Source: Filosporella fistucella (Eukaryota; Ascomycota; Leotiomycetes; Helotiales). Taken from it: DNA of 64,000 nucleotides. The translations under genes were made by a program, and so were the position numbers. A model generated the notes under the pieces. The model saw only the letters and a program-made list of their open reading frames with translations. It was not told the origin of the DNA and searched no databases. Position 1 is the stretch's first letter; the number at the start of each line of letters is the position of its first letter. Location: contig JAQJZZ010000010.1 in NCBI GenBank assembly GCA_030077755.1, forward strand, positions 1,116,001-1,180,000, in the 5' to 3' direction. Below are positions 1-12,140 of this stretch, piece by piece.

Positions 1-28
1 GGCATGCTTAAGCTTCACCATGACTAAC

Positions 29-825
29 TTAAAGTTTGAGGGAGCTCAGTAATGCTCTCGCGGTTCATAACATCGTATAAGAGCAGAGCTCCATCCATGC
101 GGGGTACAATATGTCCATTGATTTGTTTGGGCCATTGTATGCGGCGGTCCGGAACTATATCAAAAGATTCGAGATCAAGCTCGATCAAGCTAACCGTATA
201 TACAATATTGTCGACTGACATTCGCAGACTCGAAGCAATGGATGTCGGAGGGGTACGTAGAGTAAGAGCCCGTTGTATCAGAGTGCTCTTACCAACACCA
301 GCACTTCCAATAACGGCGATATTGATATCCGACATGCCGCTTCTTGACTGAGGCTACAAAATGCAATGTTATTAGATTGGTTCCTCCTCATCACAGCAGA
401 AGATAGAAGCTTACAGGAAGGTTCACCGAGCTGTCCGCCTTCTGCGGCTGAGGGGAGAGTTCATTTGGAACATTCCCTTCGTTCATACGTTCGGAATAAG
501 TTGCTGATCTCAATTCTCGAGCAAGGGAGACAGACTGAGGCGATTGGTAGTTTCTGAAGAATGGATCGTCCTTGATTGACGTGATCGAGTCGCGGATGCT
601 GTAGGTATCGTCGTCTTCCACAAGAGAGCTTAAATTGGAATCTCTAAGCAGGGGAAGTAGAGGAGCGGAGCTGGTACGTGGATTTCCTGTGCGTGCACTG
701 CTGCGAGGAGTTGCGTTTGAAAGGGATGACGGGGTATTTTTAAATCGCTCTTTGGATGAATTCGACGATCGGGTTCGTTTTGACTTGCTGCGGTGCGGGA
801 TAGCACTGAACTCATCGGTCTCCAT
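29..825 (-). CDS. Atypical Ras-like small GTPase, 5' part (cut by window edge)
   Basis: Two exons are visible: 825-415 and 353 to about 29, joined in phase 0 across a 61-bp intron (donor GTAAGC, acceptor TTTTGTAG). A GTTAGT donor at 28-23 suggests the next exon lies outside the window; otherwise the frame stops at 24-26. Exon 1 encodes 137 residues of Ser/Arg/Pro-rich, probably disordered sequence. Exon 2 begins the G domain: the P-loop GSAGVGKST, a strand-like stretch ending SLIELDLESFD, and LLLYDVMNRESI, which resembles the Ras region before the NKxD motif. The NKxD and SAK motifs and any lipid-attachment C-terminus would be off-window. The long N-terminal extension and the absence of a clear DxxG motif mark it as divergent. 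Membership in the P-loop GTPase family is well supported; its pathway is not known. Confidence 0.75.
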
Positions 826-1904
826 GGCTGAAATTGAGAGTTTTGGCTACGCCCCGGTTCAGAAAGCGGCCAACCCACACCCTGTCAAGTCGTCGGCAAC
901 TCGCAGCTATAGTTGACCATGCTGTGAGATCTAAGGTACGAATAGTCGGGCTGAGACGGATTATTAAGAAGACGAAAGATGCAACATGATACAGGAGAGA
1001 TGCGGAATGAAGGCGTGGAGTTTAGAGATTGAAAAGTGTAGGTGGCATCAGTTGTGCCCAGATTCAATAAATGGATGGAATATTGCGGAGACTTTCTTAA
1101 TGTGTAATTGGTTGTCGTCCCTACGGACTTCGTACACTTGTGCAGACGGCGGAGGGGCAGCGCGTGTGTTTGTGCGTAATTAATGGAAGGTAAGGTAGGT
1201 AGGCAGTTCAGGTAGGCAAGTAGCTAACTAGGTTGGTGAGATACCTGAGGGAACGAGAGTGCTTGGGTCATTTTCGTGGCCCTTCGTATGTCTGTAGCTA
1301 CTTCGTACTGCAACATTTACCTATTTCTGGCGGGGCATATTGTAAGGTATCGCTATTCTTGCAACCATCCACATCGCATTACTGAATCCTCACGCCCTGC
1401 TCTCTCCACCCCTCCTTTTCGCCCTCACTCGCCCTCGCCTTCGGAACCAGAGATTGTTGTTCCGCTTTGTCTGGGTCAATTCACGTGGAGCCGCTCATTG
1501 GATACCAGCTTTCAAAAATGCACAACGTCCTCCGAGTTTTCTGGGAGGAGGATGCAACAGCAACAACTCTCATGCCGCCAAAAGGACGAGCGCGCAATAT
1601 TATGCCAGTCCTGATACACCAATATGTGCTGCTATCGCCAAAAGTAATTATCCTGAAATCAATCCGTCCAAATCAGCCATAAGCCATTTTCACGTGTAGC
1701 AGCCTTTTGGTCGGAGACTGTCGAAAGCAAGGTGAAGCGAGAGGTATTTGGTTGGGATCTGACGCCATCTTCACCTTCTCCTGCCAAAAGAACAAATCTG
1801 TATTGTGCCACTGACGATTCATTTTGCCATGATCCGAGAGTGATTCATACGAGTAGAGGTATCGAAAGACCGGAAGTTGCTGGATGAGGTGCCATCAAAA
1901 GTTA

Positions 1905-2165
1905 CGAGGCTGATATTTTAAGTCTGTGCGATTAGGGCCAAAGAGCACAAGGTGTGCCCTATAGATATTATAAATATTTTAATACTTTACTAACTCCGTA
2001 TAGTATTTGGATTATACAAGTACCACCTTCGTGTGAGCTAGTATACCTAAGCTTAAGTTTCTAGAGCTTGTAGTTATTTAGTCAGGCTTATTTATCCTAA
2101 GGGATCTTGGAGCCCGAGGGCCTAAAGAAAGGCCTATGGCGCACAGGCTTAAAATATTGAGCTGG
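1905..2165 (-). mobile_element. MITE-like element, copy A (best preserved, TTA duplication)
   Basis: This 261-bp AT-rich element has imperfect terminal inverted repeats. The left end reads CGAGGCTGATATTTTAAG. The right end, reverse-complemented, reads CCAGCTCAATATTTTAAG. It is flanked on both sides by TTA (1902-1904 and 2166-2168). Its reverse complement aligns along its length with copies at 19048-19280 and 26099-26347, including a shared internal tract with AAGCTTAGGTATA and AAAATATTTATAAT. It has no coding capacity. Short length, terminal repeats and a 3-bp TWA-type duplication fit a non-autonomous DNA transposon; PIF/Harbinger is suggested only by the TTA. Of the three copies this one is the least AT-rich. 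Confidence 0.75.
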
Positions 2166-2951
2166 TTAGGGGAGCCTCACAGACAAAGTGATCTTGCACT
2201 TGCAAGACGGAAAAATAGTAACAGTAGTTGTCATTTGAGTACGGCACGCTATTTACTAATCAATACGTTTTGAACATCCTGCTTCTCTTGCCAGGATCGA
2301 CTCTTCAATTTAGAGATTCTACTTTTAAAGGAGACCAATATTTATTGCTACCACACTCATATAATCTGGCTCGTGTCTCATATCATGATTATGACATACA
2401 TCTAGTACTACTTGATCGTTCTTATGTACTATCTCTCTAGCTCTCCCGCGTCAAGATTTGAATTGAGCAAGGACGTTGTACAAAGCGTCTGACCGAAAAC
2501 TAGAAATTTTGTCCTCTGTGACACAACCTAGGGGCATTTGTTACTGCCCAAGGTATTTTTCCTGTATGGAAAGTCAAGATGGAGCGGGATACTTTCAACC
2601 AGACAACTTGCGAACACTAAAGCTCACGTTGCATTTTGACACTTCACCAGACCTTATGGATCAGGGCAATTCAACCCCTTGACATTTGATACAGTTTCTT
2701 GCAGTTTCTCGATTTTAGCGATTCAGACGTCATAGATTCATTAGCTTGAAGAGAACTCTGTGTCGGACGCTAATTTGATTATTGTTTCCAAGTCAGCGGA
2801 TGAACCCATTTATCAGGACAACAGCGACTCAGGTTGATTAGATATCAATGATATATGGGGCTCTGGGAGACAAGGTCACCATACGCCCTTAAGAATAAGC
2901 TTTAAAGATAAGAATTGACTTCCTGTATGTAGTATCTCATAGGCCCGATGC

Positions 2952-3064
2952 AGCGACGGGAGGATCCGACGAAGCCGAATTAGATGCAGAGAAGCATCAT
3001 ACCGGCGATTCGGTGCAACGAATCATCGACAATCTTCCCGATTCTGAGCCTCAAGCTGCTGGAT
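2952..3064 (+). pseudogene. Short coding-like relic of unknown origin
   Basis: About 37 open codons from roughly 2953 have a protein-like composition rich in Asp, Glu, Ala and Gln, then run into TGA at 3064. In-frame stops continue downstream after a further stretch of about 17 residues. The surrounding DNA is AT-rich and lies 0.8 kb from a MITE-like element. This could be decayed retroelement polyprotein sequence, but no diagnostic motif is visible. Confidence 0.2.
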
Positions 3065-6000
3065 GACGTTTGGTTCCACCTAAAAGGACCCTTAGAACTC
3101 AATACGAGCCTCCATTATAGATCCATAGAGTCCAACCTTTTTCTTTAGACGAACCGTCAAATTCTTCTAGATCGTTTATACCTTGACAATTCGTGGGTCG
3201 GAACTACCTCATTATGATGATTGTCTTGCATCTTCGCCGACTCGGATCATGTCTCCGATCTCGGTCGTTGCTTTTGTTGTAATTGAGATGATGGAAAAAA
3301 TACTAGCGAAATCGAAAATATCCTTCAGTGGTTCCAAGCTTCTTGGCTTTTCTGATTAAGATGGTTCAAATAACCAAATCGAAACACTAATTCCCAAAGA
3401 ACATGTACGAAGTATAGCCAGGCAGGCGAGATGGGATAGAAGAAGTGAATGCCTCGGAAACAATAAGGATCAGCTAGGGTCTTTGCGATTGAAGCAGAAG
3501 ATATCCGAGAAGCAAACGTTGTACAAAGTTTTCCGTAGCCTGTGCCACAAAACGGCGTGCAGGGAGTAAAGAAGGGCGACGTGAGGTAGATTTGTACTTG
3601 TAACTGAGGGTTGTATCATTTCGAAAATTAAATTTCCCGTATACGAAGCCATGGACTGCACCAGCGAATTAAGGGGAATTATAGGCGGTTATACAGGCGA
3701 TCAGTCCCAACAGATTGTGAATGGCAAGACCGGAGGAAATCCAGGAAGTGAGCAGACTACCTTGACCTAACCTGGGAATGAAAATGGAACCAAGTCTTGA
3801 AAGTTAATAAACCCCTTTACTCGTAATTTATTGCTGTCGTCCACCCAATAATCGAGCCTGTGAAAAGACAGCCAGCCAGCCAGCCGCTGTGGACTTTGCT
3901 TTTGATGCGACAACAGTTTGTGGAAATGATCTAGAAGGATGACAATTCTGAAACACAACCTGGAGAGGTGTCACTGCCACCCGCAGATGGCGACCGGATT
4001 CAGATGTGATGCAATTATTGGCAGAATTTGCAAAAAGTCGGGAATTCCTCGCAGCAAAATGGAATTGCAGGAGAAAGTGAAGGTGTAGCAGAGCATGAGA
4101 GTTACGGTGAGAGGGAACATACGCATTGGACCGAGGTGAGCAAGCAGCACGAGTCCTGCTTCCGTACATGGTCTAGTATACTCACTCGTAGGTACTCCGT
4201 AGCTGCTGTGGCTGCGAGTGGACAGTGGTTATGGTGATGGTGGCTCGAAAAGGGTTCTACTTGATTATTTGGCGGTGATCGCGTGAACTCTCGGGCACAG
4301 AAAACTGTACAGCCTGAAAATTCTTTCTCTTCTGCCCACTTTCTATGCATCTCGTCTCTTTTCTGCTGCTGCATCAGACAAGGTTCCCCACCACAGGGCC
4401 ATTTTAGTGGACAGACCGCTAGGTAGGACCCCAGATAATCACACAATGTGAGGCAAGGCAAGGTAAGGTTACTTTGTCCTCGAGGTAGGGTAGGTAAGGA
4501 AGTTGGTGGTTCCCGCTCGCTCTTAGTGTAGAAAATCAGGCGTCGAATCCTGCTTGAAAGGAATGACAGGAGGAGAAGGATCTGTTTGGACACGACCTCC
4601 ACCACCACCACTCTTCTGACAGACAACAGCCAACCAACGAACAACCACAGAGTCAAAGAGAGCGAGCGAGAGCGTTGAGAGTGGAGGCCGAGACCACGAG
4701 TCGATCCCGCTCGACTCTGTCCTGTGCCACCAGAAAAACAGACGTCTCCAGGCGAGATAATTCAATTTGGATGACGGATGAGCTGCAACCAACCAGAACA
4801 AAGATGATAGGTATGGCCATGTGAATTAGAAATTACAACAGGAACGACAAACTCTTCCGCTTCCTCCACCAGCGCAGGAACTTTGCGTGTGCCTGCTTTT
4901 TCTTCTTGACCTCAGCTCATCCATCCCATCACTGTACTGCTTGACTGGTCGATGTCTGATACAATGATGTTAGGTAGAAAGGAAAGGAGCACGAACGGAG
5001 AAGCTGAAGCACCAGGTGATCTGGGTGCGGTGAAGTAGAAGTACCTAGTGCCGCTGCAAGCAAGACATGTTTCCATTCCCAGCACGCTTTGCCTGTCATT
5101 CAAAGCGTTCTTAACCAAAGTCAGCTATGGTATGTGTCAATAGCTTGAGTTTCCGTTCGCGGCGTGGCGCAAAATGCAATCGCATCGCATTTTGGTGCAA
5201 AAGGTAAGGTTGTTTGGTTACGGTCCTTAGCCACACTGGTCTGGTACTGTAGGGAAAGAGTCGGTGATCTGTAGGAGGATTCAGGAGGGACCTTTGAGCA
5301 AAAGACCAGTGAGCATCGCCGTTGAGCACTCTCGACAACCCCGTTCCTCCTGAGTCCCAACTTCTTTTCAAAACTCCTGACTCCTGATTCCTGAAAGCTA
5401 ATAAATCACATGCACAACCAATTGCTGATAACACGCACGAGACTCCTCCACTCCGCGAATTCAGCCAAATAGGTCATGTCCACCCTAGCACGCCCAGCCT
5501 GCCCTGCAGCACACCGCACTGCCGAAATCCATGCGGAAGCAACTTCAACATGCTTGAACTTGACTTAAGCTGCTTTCAGCCAACACGGCTTTCCCCAACT
5601 GAGACCAAGAATTGAACTTAGCGATCTCGCCCAGCCCGTTGACGGTTGACCAGCTACTTGACTTTCATCATTTCATGACCTGACGCTCCAAAAGGAGACT
5701 CGTCCCGATGCAAGCCCACGATCTAGCTGCAAACACGAACGACGTTTGTGGCGTTAGCAAATCTACTTGTACCACCAACTGCCCCTCGGCACCGTGAATT
5801 TCCTTCATACAAACATACATATCTTGAGCATTTCACGGGTTTCTCGCTTTGGGTTGTGCTGCTCTGAGACCTATTACGTTCATGCTGTGATTCGGTGTTA
5901 CAGTCAACGCTTCTGAAGATCACAACTAAGTGACTGGAACTTGGTGTCTCGCTGGACATACCTCCTCAAATAGCACTTCACTTGCCGCATATCTGAAAAA

Positions 6001-6991
6001 ATGGCCGCCAAAACAACCGTCCCAGCGGATCGTCCCTCTGTAAGTTCTGGCGCATCACCTCCCTTGCTGGACAACAAACCGATATATTTATTAAATATCT
6101 CTAACCCCGCAACAGTTGAAACCTTCACGATCAATGACTTACCCCCTTCGCGAGCCCAAAGGCAATGCGCCAAAACGCCGAGTTAAGCAGGGAGAGCCTT
6201 TTGATCCAGAAGACCTGAGTCGCCGTCTCAATGCCCATATAGTCGAGCAAAAAATCAGAGCAGAAAAGCGTCGCGAAGCCAGGGCTGCCAAAGCTGCGGC
6301 TTCAGCAGCTTACCACCACGTGCCCAAGGTCGCCGCTTCAGCATTCGCAAGGACGACTACCCCTGATGTAATGAGGCATGTCCCAAAAATTGCGCAGCCA
6401 GCGATCAAGTCGCATCTGGAGCTCCTCGCCCTCGAGGCTCCAGTGCCCGGTACACAACTCACTACTCTCCAGAAGACTCAGGCAATGGACAAAGCATTAT
6501 TAGAACGAGAAATGCTACGGAATCGAAATCAATTTCAGTGGAACCACGACCTGCAAGAAGCCGCCGAATCGGATCTGGATAGAGGTATATATAAAGTACC
6601 ACAAAGGACCTTCAACTCAGACTTTGCGCATTTGACGAGTAGGCATAAGAAAGGTGGACCACGGCCGTCAAGCACAGGAGACATGTTCTGGGACGACGAG
6701 GAGACACAGAACCCTGAAAAGCCGAAGACTGCAAAGCCGCCAGCTCATGATGTGAATGACCGAAACGATTGGGTACAGCGAGACGAGGAGGAGAAGAACA
6801 GACAGAAGGAAAAGTCGAGTCCCTTCTTGAAGAAAATGGAGTCGAGCTGGGGGTTAATGGGGAGAAAAGAGAGGTGGTCGAAGCAGGAAAGGAGAGACGA
6901 GGGGATAGCAGGCATTGGAGTATCACCACCAGATGGGAGCAAGAGTGTCAAGGGGAGTTTTCTTGCTCGGTTTAAGCGTCACCCGAGCTGA
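6001..6991 (+). CDS. Conserved-looking fungal hypothetical, charged coiled-coil protein (304 aa)
   Basis: Exon 1 is 6001-6039 (13 codons). A 76-bp intron (TCT^GTAAGT ... CGCAACAG) is followed by exon 2, 6116-6991, in phase 0. I chose the ATG at 6001 because it is the first in frame and sits just before the donor. The product is basic and charged. A helical Lys/Arg/Ala/Glu stretch occupies about residues 50-90 (IRAEKRREARAAKAAA), and two short repeats containing HVPK follow. The C-terminal half is rich in Asp, Glu and Lys and ends in basic residues (LARFKRHPS). There is no signal peptide, membrane segment or recognised domain. It may be nuclear, judging only from composition. Function unknown; the gene model is solid. 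Confidence 0.75.
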
Positions 6992-7365
6992 AGCATGACC
7001 GGAAATTTTCTTTTGTATCTTTTATGGCGTTAGCGTCCATGGTTGGTGGCTCAGCCGGGTATCATAATAAATCCCAATGCATTTCCATTTCCCTCCCAAA
7101 CCCAAGCATCCAGTCGGTGATGAAAAATGGCAAAATCCCAAAGCTTCCCGTCGGTGATGGACCATAATTTTCCTTCCGAAATTTGACTTTTTGCAAACAA
7201 ACCCATATGCTTATACCTGCATGGGATCCTTTATTAATGAGATTAGCTAGATACTCACAAGCCAACATGCAGATATAGCTCACCAGTGCTTGGTGCCAAA
7301 TCCATAACTACCATTTGTCTCCAATAATTTGAGGTTCGAAGATCTTTTCAATGATGGTTACGATT

Positions 7366-8357
7366 TCAAAGCTCACCATTAAGCAGTTGCTCAATGATTT
7401 TAGCATTTTCCTCTCGTATCTCCTTCTGGATCATTTGCTCCGCAGAAATGCCAGCATCTCCAGACAGGATATGCAAGATGAGTTCCGAAAACTCTCTGAT
7501 GCTCTCTCCATCCTCGCTATTCTCGTCCCGAAGTCTATTCAACTCTCGTCTGCCCTGTTGGAAACCAGAGTCCAAAGTCCAATTTTTATTGCCTTTTTTG
7601 CCGGGTTGCCACGCGAGGCTGAGATTTGTTGGAGGCAGTGTTTTATTGTCGATATCGATGAGAAGTTGAGGTAGACGAGGGTACTTCTTGAAGAGTAATT
7701 GAAGTTGTTGTGAGTCGTCCAAGCCCGCAAAAGGGTTTTTGGCCTGCGCGCCAGCTACAGTGCCTGGTCTGGCAACTCCATTGGATTTGACGGTTGTTGG
7801 AGGGGTTGGTTCGGGAGCTTTGGGCTCAAGAGGTGGATGTATTGCTTTGTGAATGGTAGAACATGAAATAGAGCAACTATGTGATGTTAGATCGACTGAT
7901 GTTGCTCTGATTGTGTATGGACTGACTATGGTAGCTCGCATCGGCTGCATTTATATCTCCTCTCTTTCTCATTGCAAACACCACATAATTCTGCAGCTGG
8001 CTTCACAGCCTCGACCTCTTCGATCTCATCAGCAGGCTCAGCTTTGTTGGACTGTGCAGCAATTTCGAGCGGGATGGGATCTGCGGCCAATGAGGTTGGT
8101 AGTGATGTATTACTATCCTTCATCTTATCAATGTTTATCGTTGCGACCTGCATGGTTGCTTTGTTCGAAGCCTCTGGCGTGTTTTGAGTTGCAGAAATTT
8201 CGATTTTGGGCTCTGACGCATCCATGTTGGATATGAGTTGAATATGTAAATCATCTTCGTCGTCTGGACTTGATATCGACATGTTTTGGTGAATACGGTC
8301 CAACGCAATGCCGTCGAAAAATTCTGGGGAGTTCGCGTTCGGGGGTGCAGGGATCAC
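7366..8357 (-). CDS. HIT-type zinc-finger protein (Hit1/ZNHIT3-like), 313 aa
   Basis: Exon 1 is 8357-7927 and exon 2 is 7876-7366. The 50-bp intron (GTCAGT ... CACATAG, branch CTAAC) falls inside the zinc finger and restores the frame exactly. The spliced finger starts CGVCNEKERRYKC, then SRC, then YCSISCSTIHK: the Cys/His spacing of zf-HIT domains. Family knowledge: HIT-finger proteins of this type (yeast Hit1, human ZNHIT3) help assemble box C/D snoRNPs in the nucleus. The ~110 residues before the finger are acidic and probably disordered. A C-terminal region of about 170 residues contains a helical SLAWQPGKKGNKNW segment, compatible with a Rsa1/NUFIP-binding region, which I infer only by analogy. 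A downstream ATG at 8282 is an alternative start. Divergent from NFU1 across 118 bp. Confidence 0.8.
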
Positions 8358-8475
8358 GCAGCGTCATAACTTCGACTTCCGAGAGGCGGCGAACTTGATT
8401 ACAAAAAATAATTTGAAGATAAAGATGGTTGCATCAACAACTCCAAGATAATATTTCACGACAACCACCTTAATC

Positions 8476-9487
8476 ATGTCTTGTAGGAGAATCTCGAGAG
8501 CTGTGGGCCCATTGATCACAAAGAAACGACCTACGACTCCCTCGGTACCCTTCCACCCAAACTATGCAAGATGTGTACATCAAAGTACCAGATTACCAGC
8601 GATGGCAGCTTCAAATTCCAGGTCGAGGCCGACATTACATCCTCTGCATCAACCTTCGACTATGGTGAAGCCACCTGCGGTTAGCGGTAGCCGGAGTATC
8701 TTTATTCAGACAGAGAACACGCCCAACCCAGATGCTCTCAAGTTCCTTCCCAACCATCCCATACTACCGCCAGGGCTCTCTTCTCCATTTCTTGAATACC
8801 TCAATCCTCGAGCGACGCTCGCACCTCCACATCCATCTCCGCTGGCAGCACAGCTTATGAACATTGATGGAATTACCTCTGTCTTCTATGGCGCAGACTT
8901 CATCACCGTTACCAAAGCCGGCGATGCGAATTGGGCGCATATCAAGCCAGAGGTGTTCAGTCTGATCACCGAAGCTGTTACATCTGGAGCGCAGATTGTC
9001 AACATCACCGAAAATAAATCAGGAGAAAATGGGCAAGAAGGCCTAGAGGAGGACAGTCTAAGCTACAATGAAAACGATAGTGAAGTGGTCGGAATGATCA
9101 AGGAGCTTTTGGAAACACGGATAAGACCGGCGATTCAAGAAGACGGAGGTGACATTGAGTTCCGTGGTTTTGAAGATGGAAATGTTATGTTGAAACTCCG
9201 TGGAGCATGCAGAACTTGCGACTCGAGTACAGTCACTCTCAAGAATGGTATCGAGGGTATGCTGATGCATTATGTGAGTATCCCTGAGGTGATCAGGGTT
9301 AGAATAAGGAGCTAACACATGTTTTCAGATTGAGGAGGTGAAGAGTGTTACTCAAGTGCTGGATCAGGAAGAAGAGATCGCAATACAGGAGTTTGCGAAG
9401 TTTGAGGAGAAGCTACGGCAGCAAAAGGTAGCCGATGCAGCTCCTTCAACGGTCGGCAAAGGCAGTCTTGATACGGTACCGGGATAA
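8476..9487 (+). CDS. NFU1: NFU1-type mitochondrial iron-sulfur cluster scaffold (318 aa)
   Basis: Exon 1 is 8476-9273. A 55-bp intron (TAT^GTGAGT ... TTTTCAG) leads to exon 2, 9329-9487. The N-terminal ~75 residues are rich in Arg, Ser and Thr with almost no acidic residues, typical of a mitochondrial presequence. An Nfu N-terminal domain follows (IFIQTENTPNPDALKFLP), then the C-terminal NifU domain with the cluster-binding motif C245-R-T-C248 in LRGACRTCDSS. Family knowledge: NFU1 receives a [4Fe-4S] cluster in the matrix and delivers it to lipoyl synthase, succinate dehydrogenase and similar targets. The intron removes 18 in-frame codons and a stop between MHY and IEEV. The protein is somewhat longer than the human orthologue because of the leader and a polar C-terminal tail. 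Confidence 0.93.
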
Positions 9488-10271
9488 AATAATATCTCGG
9501 TTTCCGGTTGCGCAACGGACACGGGCAGCACGGGTTGGATTTTTTTTGGTATAACAGTGTATATATTGATTGGAACTCGGACCAAGTGTTGTTTCACAAC
9601 ATTTGATATTATCCATATGAAGTTTCGTGCGATGCACACCTTCTGGACAACCCCTCCTTTCGCTTCTGTTGAGGCATGGTGCAAAAAACCTCTCGAAACC
9701 TCAACCAGCGCTCTCACATCTGGTAAATGGCATTCATTGGCCTAGGAAGCAAGACTCTTATGATTTCAATCGACGATGGGTTTGCGGCAAAATGATCCGT
9801 CGGCGAATCGGGAAGGCAAATGGCTTACACCCTAAGCATTTTCACTGCAGGATCCCAGGGGCTCGCATAGTGGATGGCGGAACTCCCTGGACACCTGCAA
9901 TATGAGGTTGAGCATCAATGTGGTAAAGAGCGGCAGGAGTTTAAAATATCAAGAATGGGGATAGATAGTCAGAGACCAGAGACCGACCAAAGACCAGACT
10001 GGCGAGACTGGCGAGACTGATTTGACTGGGTTGTCAGCAGTTGCGTAACATATCTGCCTCGACTGCCACAATGTGCCCTTTGCGTCGATCGTGATCCATG
10101 ATCCATCTGTGATGGATGGTGCGCCTCTTGTTTTGCCTCTTGAAGCCTGTCTCGAGCATGTTCTTGTTCTTACGAGGTTTGGGAGGCGGCTGGGTTGCTG
10201 CATCTGAGCCAGCCGAACCAGCTTCCCCGCAAAACGTAAGTCAGCAAGTACAGAAGGCAAGACAGGGAGCC

Positions 10272-10293
10272 AGGGGCAGGGCAGGGCAGGGAG
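10272..10293. repeat. GGCAG pentanucleotide microsatellite
   Basis: Three to four tandem units of GGGCA occur in a purine-rich intergenic stretch. It is one of four short 5-bp repeats in the intergenic DNA of this window. Confidence 0.6.
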
Positions 10294-10990
10294 AGGAAAG
10301 CGAGAGGTAAAAGTTTGGGTGTGTGGTGTTGACCGAGACGGTACCTAATTCCTACCTACCATATTTCAGCACATCGATGTTCGCTCGCTCCATGGTCTGA
10401 AGCGCATTCACGGCGATTGCTCCACACAAATCAGCATCAGTGCCCAGGGAAATTGGCCTTCTCTCCAATCTCCTGTTGGCCGTTTTAACGAGAATCTGGG
10501 GAAACTTTACTACGCCATTGTACTGTACTGTCCTGTACCATTCGAACGTGATTCTCCCGGCCGTGCCCATTGACACATGCCACTGGCCATAGTGGCGTGT
10601 GCCATGACCTTTCTCTAGAATTTGAAGAGGGGCAAGGCACGAGACAAGAGGCGAGGCGGGAACGAGAAAGGAAATAGTATGGAAAGATTCATTCGTGTAA
10701 GGTAATTTTTACTTCACAGCTCCACCCACTGCGACTGGATTAATGCAGCGTGCCGCGGACAGAGAGACGTTCATTCTGCTTCCTACTACTCCGTATACTG
10801 TGTAAGGTCCCTACCTTACCTTAGGGAGTCTCGACTGTCGTGACCTCTCAGGGTCTTCAGCGTTTTCATCGTTCTGGCTGAGGTTTCAGAGCGATCGGAT
10901 AGCCAACAACCGCCCGCAGTACTAGTGCAAAGTTTAAAGGAGTGTTCCAAACTTTGCATTTAAGCTCAAGTGCGGACTCCGTGAAGCACA

Positions 10991-11063
10991 ATGGGAGTCG
11001 CAGTGGGAGTCGCAGTGGGAGTCGCAGTGGCAGTGGCAGATCCAAATCCAGATCCAGATCCTG
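10991..11063 (+). repeat. GTGGGAGTCGCA dodecamer repeat followed by GATCCA hexamers
   Basis: Three units of GTGGGAGTCGCA are followed by two GTGGCA half-units and then four GATCCA-like hexamers. The tract is in frame after an ATG and would read as a Gly-Val-Ala then Asp-Pro repeat peptide, but that 62-codon frame has no other support and I do not call it a gene. Confidence 0.7.
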
Positions 11064-12100
11064 ATTTTACCAGAATAGTCTGTCTAGACTCTAGAGCGGT
11101 ACATTTATCTCAGTACACACCATGGGGAAATTGCCCCGAATCTCCACTGTCTGCTTATCCAAATGAATGTGGCGTGTGACCGGTGGTCTGTTTAGACAAG
11201 CTATATAGTGGGATATAGAATGCAGCTCATACGATTGCAACGCCAATTAGCAGATATCGAGGTCTATTATGACAGATCGAGATACACTCGGTTTGTGCAG
11301 ATCAAAATTAGGGATGTGGAATATGCCGGTTTCTCTCACATACTTGTGTTTCTATATATGCATATATCTGTGTGCGGTGTGATATTACTAGACGTCTGGG
11401 AATCCTCAAATATAGAATGATATAGTTACCATGCGGGCTGAAGATTTTGGATTTCATCTATGTCTCCGCATTCTACAAACAAGCCCTTCCCTTTCCGGTT
11501 CCATCTTCATGCACAAATTCTGGCATCGTCCAGACATTGCTCACTCACCCTACACACACTTCACTCAAGATATGGCCAAGGGATTTTATGTGGTGCATCC
11601 CGAACGCCATCTCCATCTCCGTCCCCATTACCATATCGTTCTCCCCTCAATTGTCTCCCCTAGCGTTCCTCAGAGTTCAGGCCACCCCTGTTCCAGAAGG
11701 CGAGAATAGAGGGAAGCAGGAGCGGAAGCAGAAGTAGAAGTAGATGCAGGGAGAAAGAGCATGGAAGGCAGGCAGACCAACCTGACGAGCAGCAGCAGCA
11801 GCAGGAGCCAGGCAAGAGCCACCTGCAGAGCGAAGAACCAGCCCCGGAGCCAGGCATGTCGGCGTGAGCCCAGTGAGAGGGTGCGGAGGCGTTGTTAGCG
11901 TTGACCCTCCCCATCCACCTGAGCCACCTCACTGCAAAAGAAGGAGGTCAGGGTAAGGTTGGCTGTTTGGCTGGTTAGCTGGTTTACTTCGTAGGGTAGA
12001 CGTACTGTAGGGTGGGTAGGTTACTTGGGCTAGTAGGTCAACTGCTGCGACGTGCAGGCCAAAGCCAATCCGTCCATTTACAGTGCAGTGCAAGTCTGAG

Positions 12101-12140
12101 TGCCTTGCCCTGCCCTGCCTTGTCTTGCCTTGCCTTGTCC
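12101..12140. repeat. CCTTG/CCCTG pentanucleotide microsatellite
   Basis: Eight or so units of TGCCT with single-base variants (TGCCC, TGTCT) are arranged head to tail at the start of a long pyrimidine-rich stretch. Confidence 0.65.

Larger units (their letters stand above)
826..6000. other. Gene-poor interval with one MITE-like element
   Basis: I find no convincing gene in these 5.2 kb. Open frames are short, lack fungal splice signals and have no recognisable motif. The first few hundred bases should hold the promoter of the Ras-like gene, and the end should hold the promoter of the gene starting at 6001. The interval contains the element at 1905-2165, a coding-like relic at 2952-3064, and AGGTA-rich stretches at about 1189-1232 and 4440-4505. 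Pyrimidine-rich DNA precedes 6001. Confidence 0.5.

Noticed and set aside
4102..4801. Minus-strand open frames of 184 and 92 codons
   Set aside because: Composition is odd (runs of Ser, Leu, Trp, Cys and His), no domain is recognisable, and the sequence is low-complexity pyrimidine/purine-rich DNA.
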